In this document: positions 51,055 through 59,627 of the stretch, piece by piece | Position numbering within the stretch: the stretch's first letter is position 1 | Layout: each line of letters opens with the position of its first letter | From: SYFT01 sp964471115 | GTDB lineage: Bacteria; Acidobacteriota; Vicinamibacteria; Vicinamibacterales; SCN-69-37 | Assembly: GCA_964471115.1 (NCBI GenBank) | Contig: CAYYFE010000003.1 | Span: 62,001 to 126,000 of the forward strand | Reading direction: 5' to 3' | DNA length: 64,000 bases | The notes under the pieces: generated by a model | What the model saw: only the letters and a program-made list of their open reading frames with translations | What the model was told of the DNA's origin: nothing | Databases searched by the model: none | Position numbers and translations under genes: made by a program

Positions 51055-51384
51055 ATGGCCAAAGGCGACTTCGTCGGTGAGTTCGAACTCTATGTCCTGC
51101 TGGCGATTCAGCATCTGGGCGACGAGGCGTACGGTGTGACCATCCGTGAACACATCGATGATCGGACCGGCCGGGAGGTGGCGGTCGGGGCGATTTACGC
51201 CACGCTGGGCCGCCTGCACGACAAGGGATTGGTGACGTTCCGCGTGAGTGACCCGGAACCCGTGCAGGGCGGACGCGCTCGCAAGTACGCAAGGCTCACG
51301 CCTGCAGGCCAACGCGCGGTGGCGCACGCCTCGTCGATGATGCTCCGCATGATTGGCGCCGTGCCGGGCGGCTCGCGGCGGTAG
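51055..51384 (+). CDS. PadR-family transcriptional regulator
   Basis: 109 residues. Winged helix: LYVLLAIQHLGDEAYGVTIR, VGAIYATLGRLHDKGLVTFR and the wing ARKYARLTPAGQRAVA. PadR proteins of this size usually sit beside, and repress, efflux or FtsX-type permease genes in Acidobacteriota. The permease starts 3 bp after its stop. Ligand unknown. Confidence 0.92.
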   Translation: MAKGDFVGEFELYVLLAIQHLGDEAYGVTIREHIDDRTGREVAVGAIYATLGRLHDKGLVTFRVSDPEPVQGGRARKYARLTPAGQRAVAHASSMMLRMIGAVPGGSRR

Positions 51385-51387
51385 GTC

Positions 51388-54009
51388 ATGCAGACCCCGC
51401 CGTGGTGGACCCTGCTGATTGGCCTGTGCGCGCCGCCTGAGGATCGCGCCTTCGTCCTTGACGACCTGCGGCGGGGATTGGAGGCGAGGGCGGCCAACGG
51501 CAGCGCGGCTTCAGCCCGGCGTTGGTACCGTCGCCAGGTGCTTCGCTCCTTGTGGCCGCTGGTCAGGCGACGGCTCGCGCTGTGGGTGGCTCGTGTGAGG
51601 CCGGAGGGGGAGCGCATGGCGATGGTGGGCGACCAGTTGACGAGTGTGTGCCGCCGCGTGGCGCGCCGGCCCCTGATTCCCGCCGTGGTCGTCGCGACGC
51701 TTGCCGTCGGCATTGCCGCGGTCACCGCGGTGTTCACCGTGGCGGACACCGTGCTGCTTCAGCCGTTGCCCCTGCCTGATTCGGGCCGGATCGTTCGTTT
51801 CTACTCGACGCTGCCGGATGCGGGCGCCGTGTCGTCGGTCAACTACTTCGATATTCGCGATGTGGCGGCCACGGCCCGGTCGTTCTCGGCGGTCTCGCCG
51901 TACCAGACCGGCACGACCACCTGGCGCGCCGACACCGGTCCTGAGCCGCTGGCGATCGTCCGGACGGGGCCGGGTTTCATGCGTGTGCTGGGCGCCCGGC
52001 CGGCGCTCGGGCGTGACTTCGCCGACGAGGATTTCGCCGTCGGCGGTCCGGCCGTGGCGATCGCCACCGATCGGTTCTGGCGGCGGCTCGCGATCGGCCA
52101 CGCCGGCGTCGACGCGGCGGTGGTCAATCTCGATGGCCGCCTCGTCCGCATCGTCGGTGTGTTGCCGCCGATGACCTTCCTGTTTCCCGATGACGTCGAC
52201 CTCTGGGTGCCGTTGGTGATTGCGCCCGACTCGTTCCTGTTTAATCGGCAGTCGGTCAGTCTCGGCGCGATCGGCCGCGTGGATGGCACCGCGTCGGTGG
52301 CGCAGGCCTCCGAGGAACTGGCCGCCATCATCGGTGGCCTGCGGTCCGAACATCCCGCCACCAGCGGACGGCGATCAATGGAGATGCGCGTCCTGGCCGA
52401 CACCCTGAGCAGCGCCGTACGGCCGACGATCCTGCTGCTGGCGACCGGTGTGCTCGGTGTGCTCCTGGTGGCCGCCGTCAACGTGGCGGACCTGCTGCTG
52501 TCGGACGCCGCGGCCCGGCGCCACGAGTTTGCGATCCGCGCGGCGCTTGGGGGCGACCGCCGGCGCCTGTCGATTGGTGTCAGCCTCGAAGCGTGCCTGC
52601 TGGCCGGCCTCGGCCTGGGCGGCGCGTTGCTGCTGGTGCCGACCATGATCTCGGCGCTGCTGTCGCTGTATCCGACGCCGTTGCCCCGGCTGGCGGAAAT
52701 CGGCCTTGGTCCGCGCGGCATCGCGGTGGCGCTCTTGGCCACGGGTGTGTCCGCGACCTTGATGTTGTGGCCCCTCATCCGGTCGACGTTCCGCGCGGAG
52801 TCACCCGCCGCGCTGCGGCTTGGCGCCCGGACGGCCGGTGGGACTGGGCGACGGCTGGGCCGGTGGCTGGTCGCCGGACAGGTGGCGCTGTCGATCGTCC
52901 TGCTGGTCGCGGGTGCCCAACTGACCAGGACGTTTCTCACCGCCTCCTCGGCGGCCTTGGGTTTCGAGCCGCAAGGCGTGCTGACGTTCCACGTGGCGCC
53001 ACCCACGTCGCGCTACGCCGACGCCACCGCGGCCGCGCGGTTCCACGTCCAGATGGCAGAGGCCATCGCCCGGATCCCGTCGGTCACTGCGGTGGGCTCC
53101 ACGCAGTTCCTGCCGTTTGCCGCCGGCAACTGGGGCGACAACTTCCGCCGCGTGGGCACCACCGACCAGGCCCCGAATCTGCCGGATGCGGCGATCCACA
53201 TCATCACGCCGGGTCTGCCCGAGGCCCTGGGGTTGCCATTGCGCGCCGGCCGCGCCTTCGCGGAATCCGATCGCGCCGGGGCCGAGCCCGTGGTTCTCGT
53301 CAACGAGGTCCTTGCGGCGCGGTGGCTCGAGGGGGCGCCCCTGGGCCGGCAGATCGAGTTCAACGAACGTGTCTGGCGAGTGGTCGGCGTCGTGGGAGAC
53401 AAACGGCAGACGACGCTGGTCGAGCCGCCCGGGCCGGAACTGTATTTTCCGTGGGCGCAGATGGGGCGCGCGGCCGGGTGGCTGGTCGTGCGGGTCGCGG
53501 GGGCTCCGCTCGAGGTGCTGGCCGCCGTGAAGGCCGCGGCGCACACGGTCGATCCCACGGTGCCGCTCATGCGGGTCGACTCGATGGAGGCGCGGGTCGC
53601 CAGGGCGATGGCCCCGGAGCGGTTCCGCGCCACGTTGGCCACGGCCCTGGGCGCCGTGGCGGTCGTTCTGGTGATCCTGGGACTGTACGGCGTGTTGGCC
53701 CATGCGGTGGCGAATCGATCCCGCGAGATTGGGGTGCGGATGGCGTTGGGCGCCACGCCGGCATCGGTCGGACGTCAGGTGCTGTCGGAGGCAATCGGTC
53801 TGACGGCCGGAGGCGTCGTCGCCGGACTGGTTCTGACGACTCTTCTGGGCCGATGGCTGCAGGCGTTTCTGGTGGGCGACCTGCAGGCGCGGGATCCGCT
53901 GCTCCTGGCGGGCATTTCAGCGGTCCTCCTGGCAGTTGCGGTCATTGCCGCCTGGATTCCCGCCCGAAGAGCCAGTGGGATCGCCCCTACTGTGGCGTTG
54001 CGCGAATAG
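51388..54009 (+). CDS. Duplicated FtsX/MacB-type ABC permease (ADOP family)
   Basis: 873 residues. A short N-terminal prefix with basic helix (about 1-65), then two MacB-like periplasmic modules, each with FtsX helices: ALGGDRRRLSIGVSLEACLL in the first FtsX half and RSREIGVRMALGATPASVGR in the second, plus a periplasmic core with VVGVVGDKRQTTLVEPPGPE. No ATPase gene is nearby, which is normal for this orphan group. MacB relatives drive periplasmic mechanotransmission; the substrate is unknown. Paired with the PadR regulator. Confidence 0.92.
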   Translation: MQTPPWWTLLIGLCAPPEDRAFVLDDLRRGLEARAANGSAASARRWYRRQVLRSLWPLVRRRLALWVARVRPEGERMAMVGDQLTSVCRRVARRPLIPAVVVATLAVGIAAVTAVFTVADTVLLQPLPLPDSGRIVRFYSTLPDAGAVSSVNYFDIRDVAATARSFSAVSPYQTGTTTWRADTGPEPLAIVRTGPGFMRVLGARPALGRDFADEDFAVGGPAVAIATDRFWRRLAIGHAGVDAAVVNLDGRLVRIVGVLPPMTFLFPDDVDLWVPLVIAPDSFLFNRQSVSLGAIGRVDGTASVAQASEELAAIIGGLRSEHPATSGRRSMEMRVLADTLSSAVRPTILLLATGVLGVLLVAAVNVADLLLSDAAARRHEFAIRAALGGDRRRLSIGVSLEACLLAGLGLGGALLLVPTMISALLSLYPTPLPRLAEIGLGPRGIAVALLATGVSATLMLWPLIRSTFRAESPAALRLGARTAGGTGRRLGRWLVAGQVALSIVLLVAGAQLTRTFLTASSAALGFEPQGVLTFHVAPPTSRYADATAAARFHVQMAEAIARIPSVTAVGSTQFLPFAAGNWGDNFRRVGTTDQAPNLPDAAIHIITPGLPEALGLPLRAGRAFAESDRAGAEPVVLVNEVLAARWLEGAPLGRQIEFNERVWRVVGVVGDKRQTTLVEPPGPELYFPWAQMGRAAGWLVVRVAGAPLEVLAAVKAAAHTVDPTVPLMRVDSMEARVARAMAPERFRATLATALGAVAVVLVILGLYGVLAHAVANRSREIGVRMALGATPASVGRQVLSEAIGLTAGGVVAGLVLTTLLGRWLQAFLVGDLQARDPLLLAGISAVLLAVAVIAAWIPARRASGIAPTVALRE

Positions 54010-54064
54010 GCGAGGTCCCTTGAGCCAGCTTCGCCATCCGCACCAGGCAGGCATCGGTGCTCCC

Positions 54065-54093
54065 TTGACATTCTTAAATTTTGATGGCTAGAT
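54065..54093 (+). promoter_or_regulatory. Promoter with consensus -35 before the porin operon
   Basis: A perfect TTGACA (54065-54070) with TAGATG or CTAGAT about 17 bases later, inside an AT-rich island of about 60 bp that stands out in this genome. Direct repeats TTTTGAT and TTCAA around it (54080-54115) may be an operator. The gap 54010-54102 holds no gene. Confidence 0.55.
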
Positions 54094-54102
54094 GTTCAAG
54101 TT

Positions 54103-55239
54103 TTGATTATTCAAAAACTACGAACACTTCTGATTCTTGGTGCCTTGGTGGTCTGCATACCACTGGCCGCCAGGGCCCAGACTGCGCCCCCGCCCGAGCC
54201 ACCCAGGACGCTGCTCTCCGGCTACATGGAGGCGCACTACAACAAGCCCCAGTTCGAAGACGGCCGGCTCGACTTTCACCGGTTCGTGCTGCTGGTCACC
54301 CATCGGTACAGCGACCGCATCCGGTTTGTCGGCGAACTCGAGCTCGAACACGCGCTGGTGGAGGGGTTGGAAGAGGCCGGCGAGCTGGAACTGGAACAGG
54401 CCTACATCGACTTCCTGCTGACCCGCGCGTTCAACGTGCGCGCCGGGATGATGCTGGTCCCGATGGGCATCATGAACGAACGCCACGAGCCGCCGGTGTT
54501 TTACGGCGTCGAGCGGCCGCTCGTCGACACCGACATCATCCCGTCCACCTGGTTCGAAGTGGGTGCCGGGATTCACGGGGAGGTGGGCGCCGGCTGGCGG
54601 TATCGCGCGTTCGTCACCACGCCGCTCAACGCCGCGCGCTTTACGGCCGACACGCTGCGTGACGGCCGGCAGAAGGGCGCGCAGGCCAACGCCGGCCGCG
54701 TGGCCGCCACCGCGCGGCTCGAATACGCCGGCGTTCGCGGCCTCACCGTCGGCGCCAGCGTGTGGTCGGGCAAGTCGGGCTTCGAGTTCCGGCCGCGCTT
54801 TGATGTGCCGGTCACGTTCCTCGAGGCTGACGCCCGCTACGCGCGCGGCCGGTTCGACGCCCGCGCGCAGTGGGTGAATGTCGCGATCGGGAACACCGCC
54901 GATCTGAACGATGCCCTCGCGCGCACCGTGGGGGTGGATCCCAACATCGCGAAGACCTTGCGCGGCTGGTACGCCGAAGCCGGCTACCGTGTGATCTCCG
55001 GCGCGCGTGCCGGAGATGTGGGAGTCTTCGCGCGTTACGAAGACGTCGACACGCAGCGCGACATGGCCGCCGGCTGGCTGCCGCTGAACGAATTCCGGCG
55101 GACGCAGTGGGTCGTCGGCGCCTCCTACTGGCCCGACCCCGACATCGTCATCAAGGCCGACTACGTGGTGGCGCGAAGTCGAAGCACGACGATCGCGGCG
55201 CCCAACTCCTTCAACCTTGGACTGGGATGGTGGTTCTGA
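54103..55239 (+). CDS. Outer-membrane porin-like protein
   Basis: 378 residues. No ATG fits; TTG at 54103 gives a good signal peptide (LRTLLILGALVVCIPLAARA). The mature protein looks like an anion-porin-type barrel: LLSGYMEAHYNKPQFEDGRL, YSDRIRFVGELELEHALVEG, FNVRAGMMLVPMGIMNERHE and a terminal aromatic strand FNLGLGWWF. It is probably specific for an anion or small solute. It heads an operon with a CuA-type cupredoxin and a di-haem protein (overlaps TGATG and GTGA), suggesting a joint role in periplasmic redox or metal uptake. Confidence 0.82.
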   Translation: MIIQKLRTLLILGALVVCIPLAARAQTAPPPEPPRTLLSGYMEAHYNKPQFEDGRLDFHRFVLLVTHRYSDRIRFVGELELEHALVEGLEEAGELELEQAYIDFLLTRAFNVRAGMMLVPMGIMNERHEPPVFYGVERPLVDTDIIPSTWFEVGAGIHGEVGAGWRYRAFVTTPLNAARFTADTLRDGRQKGAQANAGRVAATARLEYAGVRGLTVGASVWSGKSGFEFRPRFDVPVTFLEADARYARGRFDARAQWVNVAIGNTADLNDALARTVGVDPNIAKTLRGWYAEAGYRVISGARAGDVGVFARYEDVDTQRDMAAGWLPLNEFRRTQWVVGASYWPDPDIVIKADYVVARSRSTTIAAPNSFNLGLGWWF

Positions 55240-55619
55240 TGCGCGCACAGATGGTCAGTTGGATGCTTCGGGGCGTGGTCGTGGGGATCGTGCTGGCCAC
55301 ACATCCGGCGCCCGGCGGGGCGCAGGCGCCCGCCGCCGATCAGGTGGTCGAGATCACGGCCGAGCGATTCTCCTTTACGCCGTCGCAAGTGCGCACGACG
55401 GTCGGCAAGGTCATCGAGTTCCGCGTGGAAAGCGAAGACACGATGCACGGCTTCCGCATCCTGGGGACCGACATCAACGTCGAGGTGCCCAAACGCGGCA
55501 AGGGCCCCGCGATCGTCCGATTCACGCCGCGCGAACCGGGCAAGGTCATCTTCGAGTGTTCGCACACCTGCGGGGCGGGGCACGCGTTCATGCGCGGCGA
55601 AATCGTGGTGTCAAAGTGA
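55239..55619 (+). CDS. Periplasmic cupredoxin with CuA-like site (COX2-like)
   Basis: 126 residues. Signal peptide about 1-30, then a single cupredoxin domain: VVEITAERFSFTPSQVRTTV, HGFRILGTDINVEV and the metal block ECSHTCGAGHAFMRG, whose Cys-x3-Cys-x3-His-x2-Met spacing matches the CuA centre of cytochrome oxidase subunit II, with the first histidine supplied by MHGF. It lacks the COX2 membrane hairpin. Likely an electron carrier or copper protein for the neighbouring di-haem enzyme. Confidence 0.88.
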   Translation: MRAQMVSWMLRGVVVGIVLATHPAPGGAQAPAADQVVEITAERFSFTPSQVRTTVGKVIEFRVESEDTMHGFRILGTDINVEVPKRGKGPAIVRFTPREPGKVIFECSHTCGAGHAFMRGEIVVSK

Positions 55620-56806
55620 CGCGGACGCCCCAGTTGTTTCGCGCCGCTCTCGCCGCGGCGGCCGTCGCGCTGCTCACGGCGGTCGTGCATGCGCAGTCGC
55701 GCCCGGTGCGGCCCGGCGATCCGTTGCCGGGCCTGACCGCGGCCGAGTTTGAGCTGTTCCGCCTCGGCCTCGACGACTTCCTGGAAGTCGAAACCGCGGA
55801 AGAAGGACTGGGTCCCGCGTTCAACGGCACGAGCTGCGCAGGGTGTCACAACTCTCCGGGCATCGGCGGCATCGCGCCGGTCGCCGAAGTACGGGCGGCT
55901 GGCCGTGGTCCCGGTGGCGCATTCGTGCCGCTGGATCCGTCTGGCGAGACGCTGTTTCATCTGTTCTCGATACCCAATCACGCGTGTCAGCCGCAGATTC
56001 CGGCTGACGCGGCGGTCATCGCGCGGCGCGTGCCGATTCCGCTGTTCGGCGCCGGCCTGATCGAGGCCATCCCTGACGCCGCGATCCTCGCGCTGGCCGA
56101 TCCGGATGACCTCAATCGTGACGGCATCAGCGGACGGGCCGCGATGGTGCGCGACCTGGCAACCGGCCAGATGCGCGTGGGCCGGTTTGGCTGGAAGGCG
56201 CAGCACGCCTCGCTTCTGGCCTTTGGCGCCGACGCCTATCGCAACGAGATGGGCATCACCAACGACCTGTTCCCGACGGAACTCGCCGTGGGTGTGGACG
56301 CCGCCCGGATGCGCCTGTGTGATCCCATCCCCGATCCCGAGGACATCCGTGAGCCGGCGACGCGCCGGCGGGGCATCGACAACTTCGAGTCGTTCATGAA
56401 GCTGCTGGCGCCGCTGCCGCGCGATGTGTCCGCGAACACGGCGCTCGGCGAGAACCTGTTCCACGCCATCGGGTGCGCGTCGTGCCACACGCCGGCGCTG
56501 TCCACCGGGCCCAGCAGCAATCCGCTGTTCGACAGAAAGGTGGTCGAGCTGTTCTCGGACCTGCTGCTGCACGACGTGGGCACCGGTGACGGCATCGCGC
56601 AAGGGGCCGCCGCGCCACACGAGATTCGCACGCCGGCGCTGTGGGGTCTTCGATTCCGGCGGCCTTTGCTGCACGATGGTTCCGCGGCGACCATTGCCGA
56701 TGCGATCCGCCGCCACGCGGGTGAAGCGCTCGAAAGCGCCCGCCGGGCCGGCCAACTGTCGGCCGTAGAGTTCGAGGCGCTGCTCGCGTTCCTGCGATCG
56801 TTGTGA
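55616..56806 (+). CDS. Di-haem oxidoreductase (DHOR family, c-type cytochrome)
   Basis: 396 residues from GTG (GTGA overlap). Signal peptide about 1-27. Two haem c sites: TSCAGCHNSPG near residue 75 and IGCASCHTPAL near 290. Other family blocks: GLIEAIPDAAILALADPDD, DGISGRAAMV, RFGWKAQHASLLAFGADAY and LLHDVGTGDGI. DHOR proteins (once called thiol oxidoreductases) have unclear substrates and often sit beside imelysin or iron/copper-uptake genes. It probably takes electrons from or gives them to the cupredoxin. Confidence 0.88.
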   Translation: MTRTPQLFRAALAAAAVALLTAVVHAQSRPVRPGDPLPGLTAAEFELFRLGLDDFLEVETAEEGLGPAFNGTSCAGCHNSPGIGGIAPVAEVRAAGRGPGGAFVPLDPSGETLFHLFSIPNHACQPQIPADAAVIARRVPIPLFGAGLIEAIPDAAILALADPDDLNRDGISGRAAMVRDLATGQMRVGRFGWKAQHASLLAFGADAYRNEMGITNDLFPTELAVGVDAARMRLCDPIPDPEDIREPATRRRGIDNFESFMKLLAPLPRDVSANTALGENLFHAIGCASCHTPALSTGPSSNPLFDRKVVELFSDLLLHDVGTGDGIAQGAAAPHEIRTPALWGLRFRRPLLHDGSAATIADAIRRHAGEALESARRAGQLSAVEFEALLAFLRSL

Positions 56807-56810
56807 CGGG

Positions 56811-57209
56811 TCAGTAGCGCTCGACGTCGAGCTCCGGCACGCGTCGAAAGTGGGCGACGTTGCGTGTGACCAGGGGCATGCCGTGGGCCAGCGCCGTCGC
56901 CGCAATCCACAGGTCGTTGGTGCCGATCAACTGGCCGTTGTCCTTGAGGTGGCGGTACACGCGGCCGTAGCGCCAGCAGATGTCAGGCGTCGGCGCGAGC
57001 ACGAACAGCGGCGCGAGGAACTCCTCCCACTTTTCGCGTTCGCGGGCCGACGGTCCACACGCCAGTTCGCCGGCGACCGCGGACGGAATGTACAGCCGGG
57101 CGTCCGGTTCCCGCTCGAGGAACGTCACGGCCGGTCCCGGCGTACCGCGGCGCTCCTCGCGATCAAGATCGATCAGGAACGTCGTCTCGAGAATCAGCGC
57201 GCGGCCCAC
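56811..57209 (-). CDS. vapC: VapC-family PIN-domain toxin
   Basis: 132-residue Mg-dependent ribonuclease. Acidic residues of the PIN site: first block ILETTFLIDLDRE (E/D with the usual T..ID pattern), Glu in AVAGELACG and Asp in IGTNDLWIAATALAHGMPLV, then TRNVAHF. Typically cleaves tRNA or rRNA loops in growing cells. It overlaps the antitoxin by 16 bp. The first position has ETTFLID where most relatives have DTSxLID, a small change that should keep activity. Confidence 0.9.
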   Translation of the reverse strand: MGRALILETTFLIDLDREERRGTPGPAVTFLEREPDARLYIPSAVAGELACGPSAREREKWEEFLAPLFVLAPTPDICWRYGRVYRHLKDNGQLIGTNDLWIAATALAHGMPLVTRNVAHFRRVPELDVERY

Positions 57210-57442
57210 TTGTCCTCGGGGGGCCGGTCGGCCTTCTTTGCTTCCTCAACACGGTCGAGGTCGTCTGCGGAAAACGGCTGCCGCCGCCGGCGGAGTTGCT
57301 GGAGAAACGCCCCGGCGGTGACCGTGTCTTCCGGCCAGGTCGCCCGTAGCACCACCTCGCTGAACGACTCGGCGGGGTACCGCCGCGCCGCTTTCAGCCG
57401 CGCGTACGCCTCGTCTTTCAGGGAAATCGTCCTGGTGCCCAT
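57194..57442 (-). CDS. vapB: VapB-type antitoxin
   Basis: 82 residues. The N-terminal half (TISLKDEAYARLKAARR, SFSEVVLRATWPED) resembles the short DNA-binding/antitoxin family beside PIN toxins (DUF217-like). The charged C-terminal part (RRRRQPFSADDLDRVEEAKK) would wrap the toxin. A -10-like CATAAT lies eight bases before the ATG, so the message may be leaderless. A repeated operator-like motif covers that region. Confidence 0.85.
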   Translation of the reverse strand: MGTRTISLKDEAYARLKAARRYPAESFSEVVLRATWPEDTVTAGAFLQQLRRRRQPFSADDLDRVEEAKKADRPPEDKWAAR

Positions 57443-57469
57443 GTCTGTGCATTATGCATAGTCTGTGCA
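57443..57469 (-). promoter_or_regulatory. vapBC promoter/operator with repeated GTCTGTGCA
   Basis: GTCTGTGCA occurs at 57443-57451 and 57461-57469, separated by TTATGCATA, which contains a palindromic TATGCATA core. The minus-strand -10 (CATAAT) lies inside. The layout suits cooperative binding of the VapBC complex at its own promoter. Confidence 0.65.
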
Positions 57470-57506
57470 GAGACTGGCAAACGTCCAGCGGCGAGGAGGG
57501 CCTACA

Positions 57507-58742
57507 ATGGCCGCCATGAACCGAGTCCCAGTCGCCCTCAGCCTCGTGCTCGTGGCCGGAATCGTCTCCGCCCAGTCGGCGAACCCGGTGGTGCAGCCAC
57601 TCGAGTCGCCCGCCGCGGCGGGCAGTGAGGCGCCCCAACTGACCGTCTCCAGCAAAGGCGTCCTGCTCAGCTGGATCGAGCGGTCGGGCGGACAGGCCTC
57701 GCTGAAGTTTGCCGAGCGGACGGCGGCCGGCTGGACGCCGGCGCGCACGGTGGCATCGGGTTCGGACTGGTTCGTCAATTGGGCCGACGTGCCCTCGGTG
57801 CTGCGTATGGCGGATGGCTCGCTCGTGGGCCACTGGCTGCAGAAGAGCGGGCCCTCGACCTACGCCTACGACGTGCGTCTGTCGCGGTCGACTGACGAAG
57901 GCAAGACCTGGACGCCGTCGGTGACGCCGCACCACGACGGTACGCAGACCGAACACGGCTTCGCGTCGCTCTTCCAGGTGCCGGGCGCCGGACTCGGACT
58001 CGTCTGGCTCGACGGCCGCAACACCAAGCCGGCCGGCGGCGGGGGACATGACGGTCACGGCGAAGGCGCGATGACCGTGCGGTCGGCCACGTTCGACGGT
58101 GCGTGGAAACAGACCTCCGAGATGCAGATCGACGGGCGCGTGTGTGAGTGCTGCCCGACGACGGCGGCGGTGACCAGCGACGGGCTCATCGCGGCGTTCC
58201 GCAACCGGACCGAGGACGAGATTCGCGACATCTACGTGTCGCGGTTCGAAAACGGCAAGTGGACCGAACCCAAGGCCGTGCACAACGACGGCTGGGAGAT
58301 CGCGGCCTGCCCCGTCAACGGACCGATGCTGTCCGCGCGCGGCCGCGACGTGGTCATTGCGTGGTTCACCGGCGTGGTGGATCCGGGGCGCGCGTTCGTC
58401 GCGTTCTCGAAGGATGCCGGCCGCACCTGGAGCGCGCCGGTGCGTGTGGACGATGAGGCGACGGTGGGACGGGTGGACGTCGAGCTGATGCCCGACGGGT
58501 CGGCCATGGCGACGTGGATTGAACTCGTCGACAAGCGCACCGAGTTCAAGGCGCGCCGCATCCAGCCGGACGGCACGCGCGGCGCCGCGGTGAAGGTGGC
58601 CGACCTGGTCAACAGCCGTTCGAGCGGGTACCCGCGCATCGCGCGCCACGGCAACGAACTGGTGTTCGCGTGGACCGAAGTCGGGCCGTCGACGCCGGGA
58701 CAGCGTCCCGTGTCGCGCGTTCGCACGGCTGTCGCGCGCTGA
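57507..58742 (+). CDS. Exported sialidase-like (BNR/Asp-box) propeller protein
   Basis: 411 residues. Signal peptide about 4-22 (VPVALSLVLVAGIVSA). Asp-box repeats: STDEGKTWTP and SKDAGRTWSAP, with further blade-like WIERSGGQASLKF. The region CECCPTTAAVTSDGLIAAF has three closely spaced cysteines. A His/Gly-rich loop, GGGGHDGHGEG, is inserted near residue 180. Catalytic sialidase residues are not evident, so a binding role is as likely as hydrolysis. Start chosen for GGAGGG seven bases upstream; ATG 57516 is also possible. Confidence 0.8.
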   Translation: MAAMNRVPVALSLVLVAGIVSAQSANPVVQPLESPAAAGSEAPQLTVSSKGVLLSWIERSGGQASLKFAERTAAGWTPARTVASGSDWFVNWADVPSVLRMADGSLVGHWLQKSGPSTYAYDVRLSRSTDEGKTWTPSVTPHHDGTQTEHGFASLFQVPGAGLGLVWLDGRNTKPAGGGGHDGHGEGAMTVRSATFDGAWKQTSEMQIDGRVCECCPTTAAVTSDGLIAAFRNRTEDEIRDIYVSRFENGKWTEPKAVHNDGWEIAACPVNGPMLSARGRDVVIAWFTGVVDPGRAFVAFSKDAGRTWSAPVRVDDEATVGRVDVELMPDGSAMATWIELVDKRTEFKARRIQPDGTRGAAVKVADLVNSRSSGYPRIARHGNELVFAWTEVGPSTPGQRPVSRVRTAVAR

Positions 58743-58751
58743 GACGTGCTG

Positions 58752-59621
58752 ATGCGTCGAAGGCTCCACGCGTGGCTGCTCGCAGCGGCCGCTGCGGTGG
58801 CGGTGGCGGGCGCGCAGGCGCCTGCCCAGCCCATCGACGTCATGTCGTTCAACATCAGGTACGGCACCGCCAACGACGGTGAGAACCACTGGTCGAAGCG
58901 GCAGTCCTTCCTCATCGACGTCATCCGCGAACAGGCGCCACACGTGCTGGGCGTGCAGGAAGCGCTCGACGGCCAGATCCAGACGATCCTTGACGCGCTG
59001 CCGCACTACGCCGCGCTGGGCGTCGGGCGTGACGATGGCCGGACGCGCGGGGAGTACGCGGCCATCCTGTTCCAGCGCGACCGGTTTCGCGTGTCCGACA
59101 CGGGGACGTTCTGGTTTTCAGAGACGCCGGAGGTCGTGGCCTCGCGGTCGTGGGGCAACACCATCACGCGCATCTGCACCTGGGCGCGCCTGGTGGATCG
59201 CGATGGCCGCGCGTTCTGGGTCTACAACGTGCACCTCGATCATCAGTCCCAGCCGTCACGCGAACGCAGCACGGCGCTGCTGGCCGAGCGGCTGGCGGCG
59301 CGTCGAACGCCGGCCGAGCCGGCCATCGTCACCGGCGACTTCAACGCGGGAGAGTCGAATGCCGCGGTGAGCCGTCTGCTGAGCCCCACTGACGGCCGGC
59401 CTGCGCCGCTCATCGATACCTTCAGGGCGCGCCATCCAGACGAGCGCGAGGTCGGCACCTTCACCGGATTCCGATTTGGCGAGACCGGTCGTGACAAGAT
59501 CGATTACGTGCTGGTGACACCCGGTGTCGACATTCTCGATGCGGCCATCCTTCGGACGAGCCGCGATGGGCGTTATCCTTCCGATCACTTCCCGGTGACC
59601 GCGCGGGTCCGGCTTCGGTAG
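58752..59621 (+). CDS. Exported endonuclease/exonuclease/phosphatase-family protein
   Basis: 289 residues. Signal peptide about 1-21. EEP motifs in order: VMSFNIRYGT (Asn), LGVQEALDGQ (Glu), VYNVHLDHQS (His), IVTGDFNAGES (Asp, Asn), DKIDYVLV (Asp) and YPSDHFPVTARV (Asp, His). It therefore has a full metal-dependent hydrolase site, for nucleic acid, phosphodiester or inositol-phosphate substrates. It follows the sialidase-like gene by 9 bp and is probably co-transcribed. A GTG two codons upstream (58746) is an alternative start. Confidence 0.9.
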   Translation: MRRRLHAWLLAAAAAVAVAGAQAPAQPIDVMSFNIRYGTANDGENHWSKRQSFLIDVIREQAPHVLGVQEALDGQIQTILDALPHYAALGVGRDDGRTRGEYAAILFQRDRFRVSDTGTFWFSETPEVVASRSWGNTITRICTWARLVDRDGRAFWVYNVHLDHQSQPSRERSTALLAERLAARRTPAEPAIVTGDFNAGESNAAVSRLLSPTDGRPAPLIDTFRARHPDEREVGTFTGFRFGETGRDKIDYVLVTPGVDILDAAILRTSRDGRYPSDHFPVTARVRLR

Positions 59622-59627
59622 AAACAA

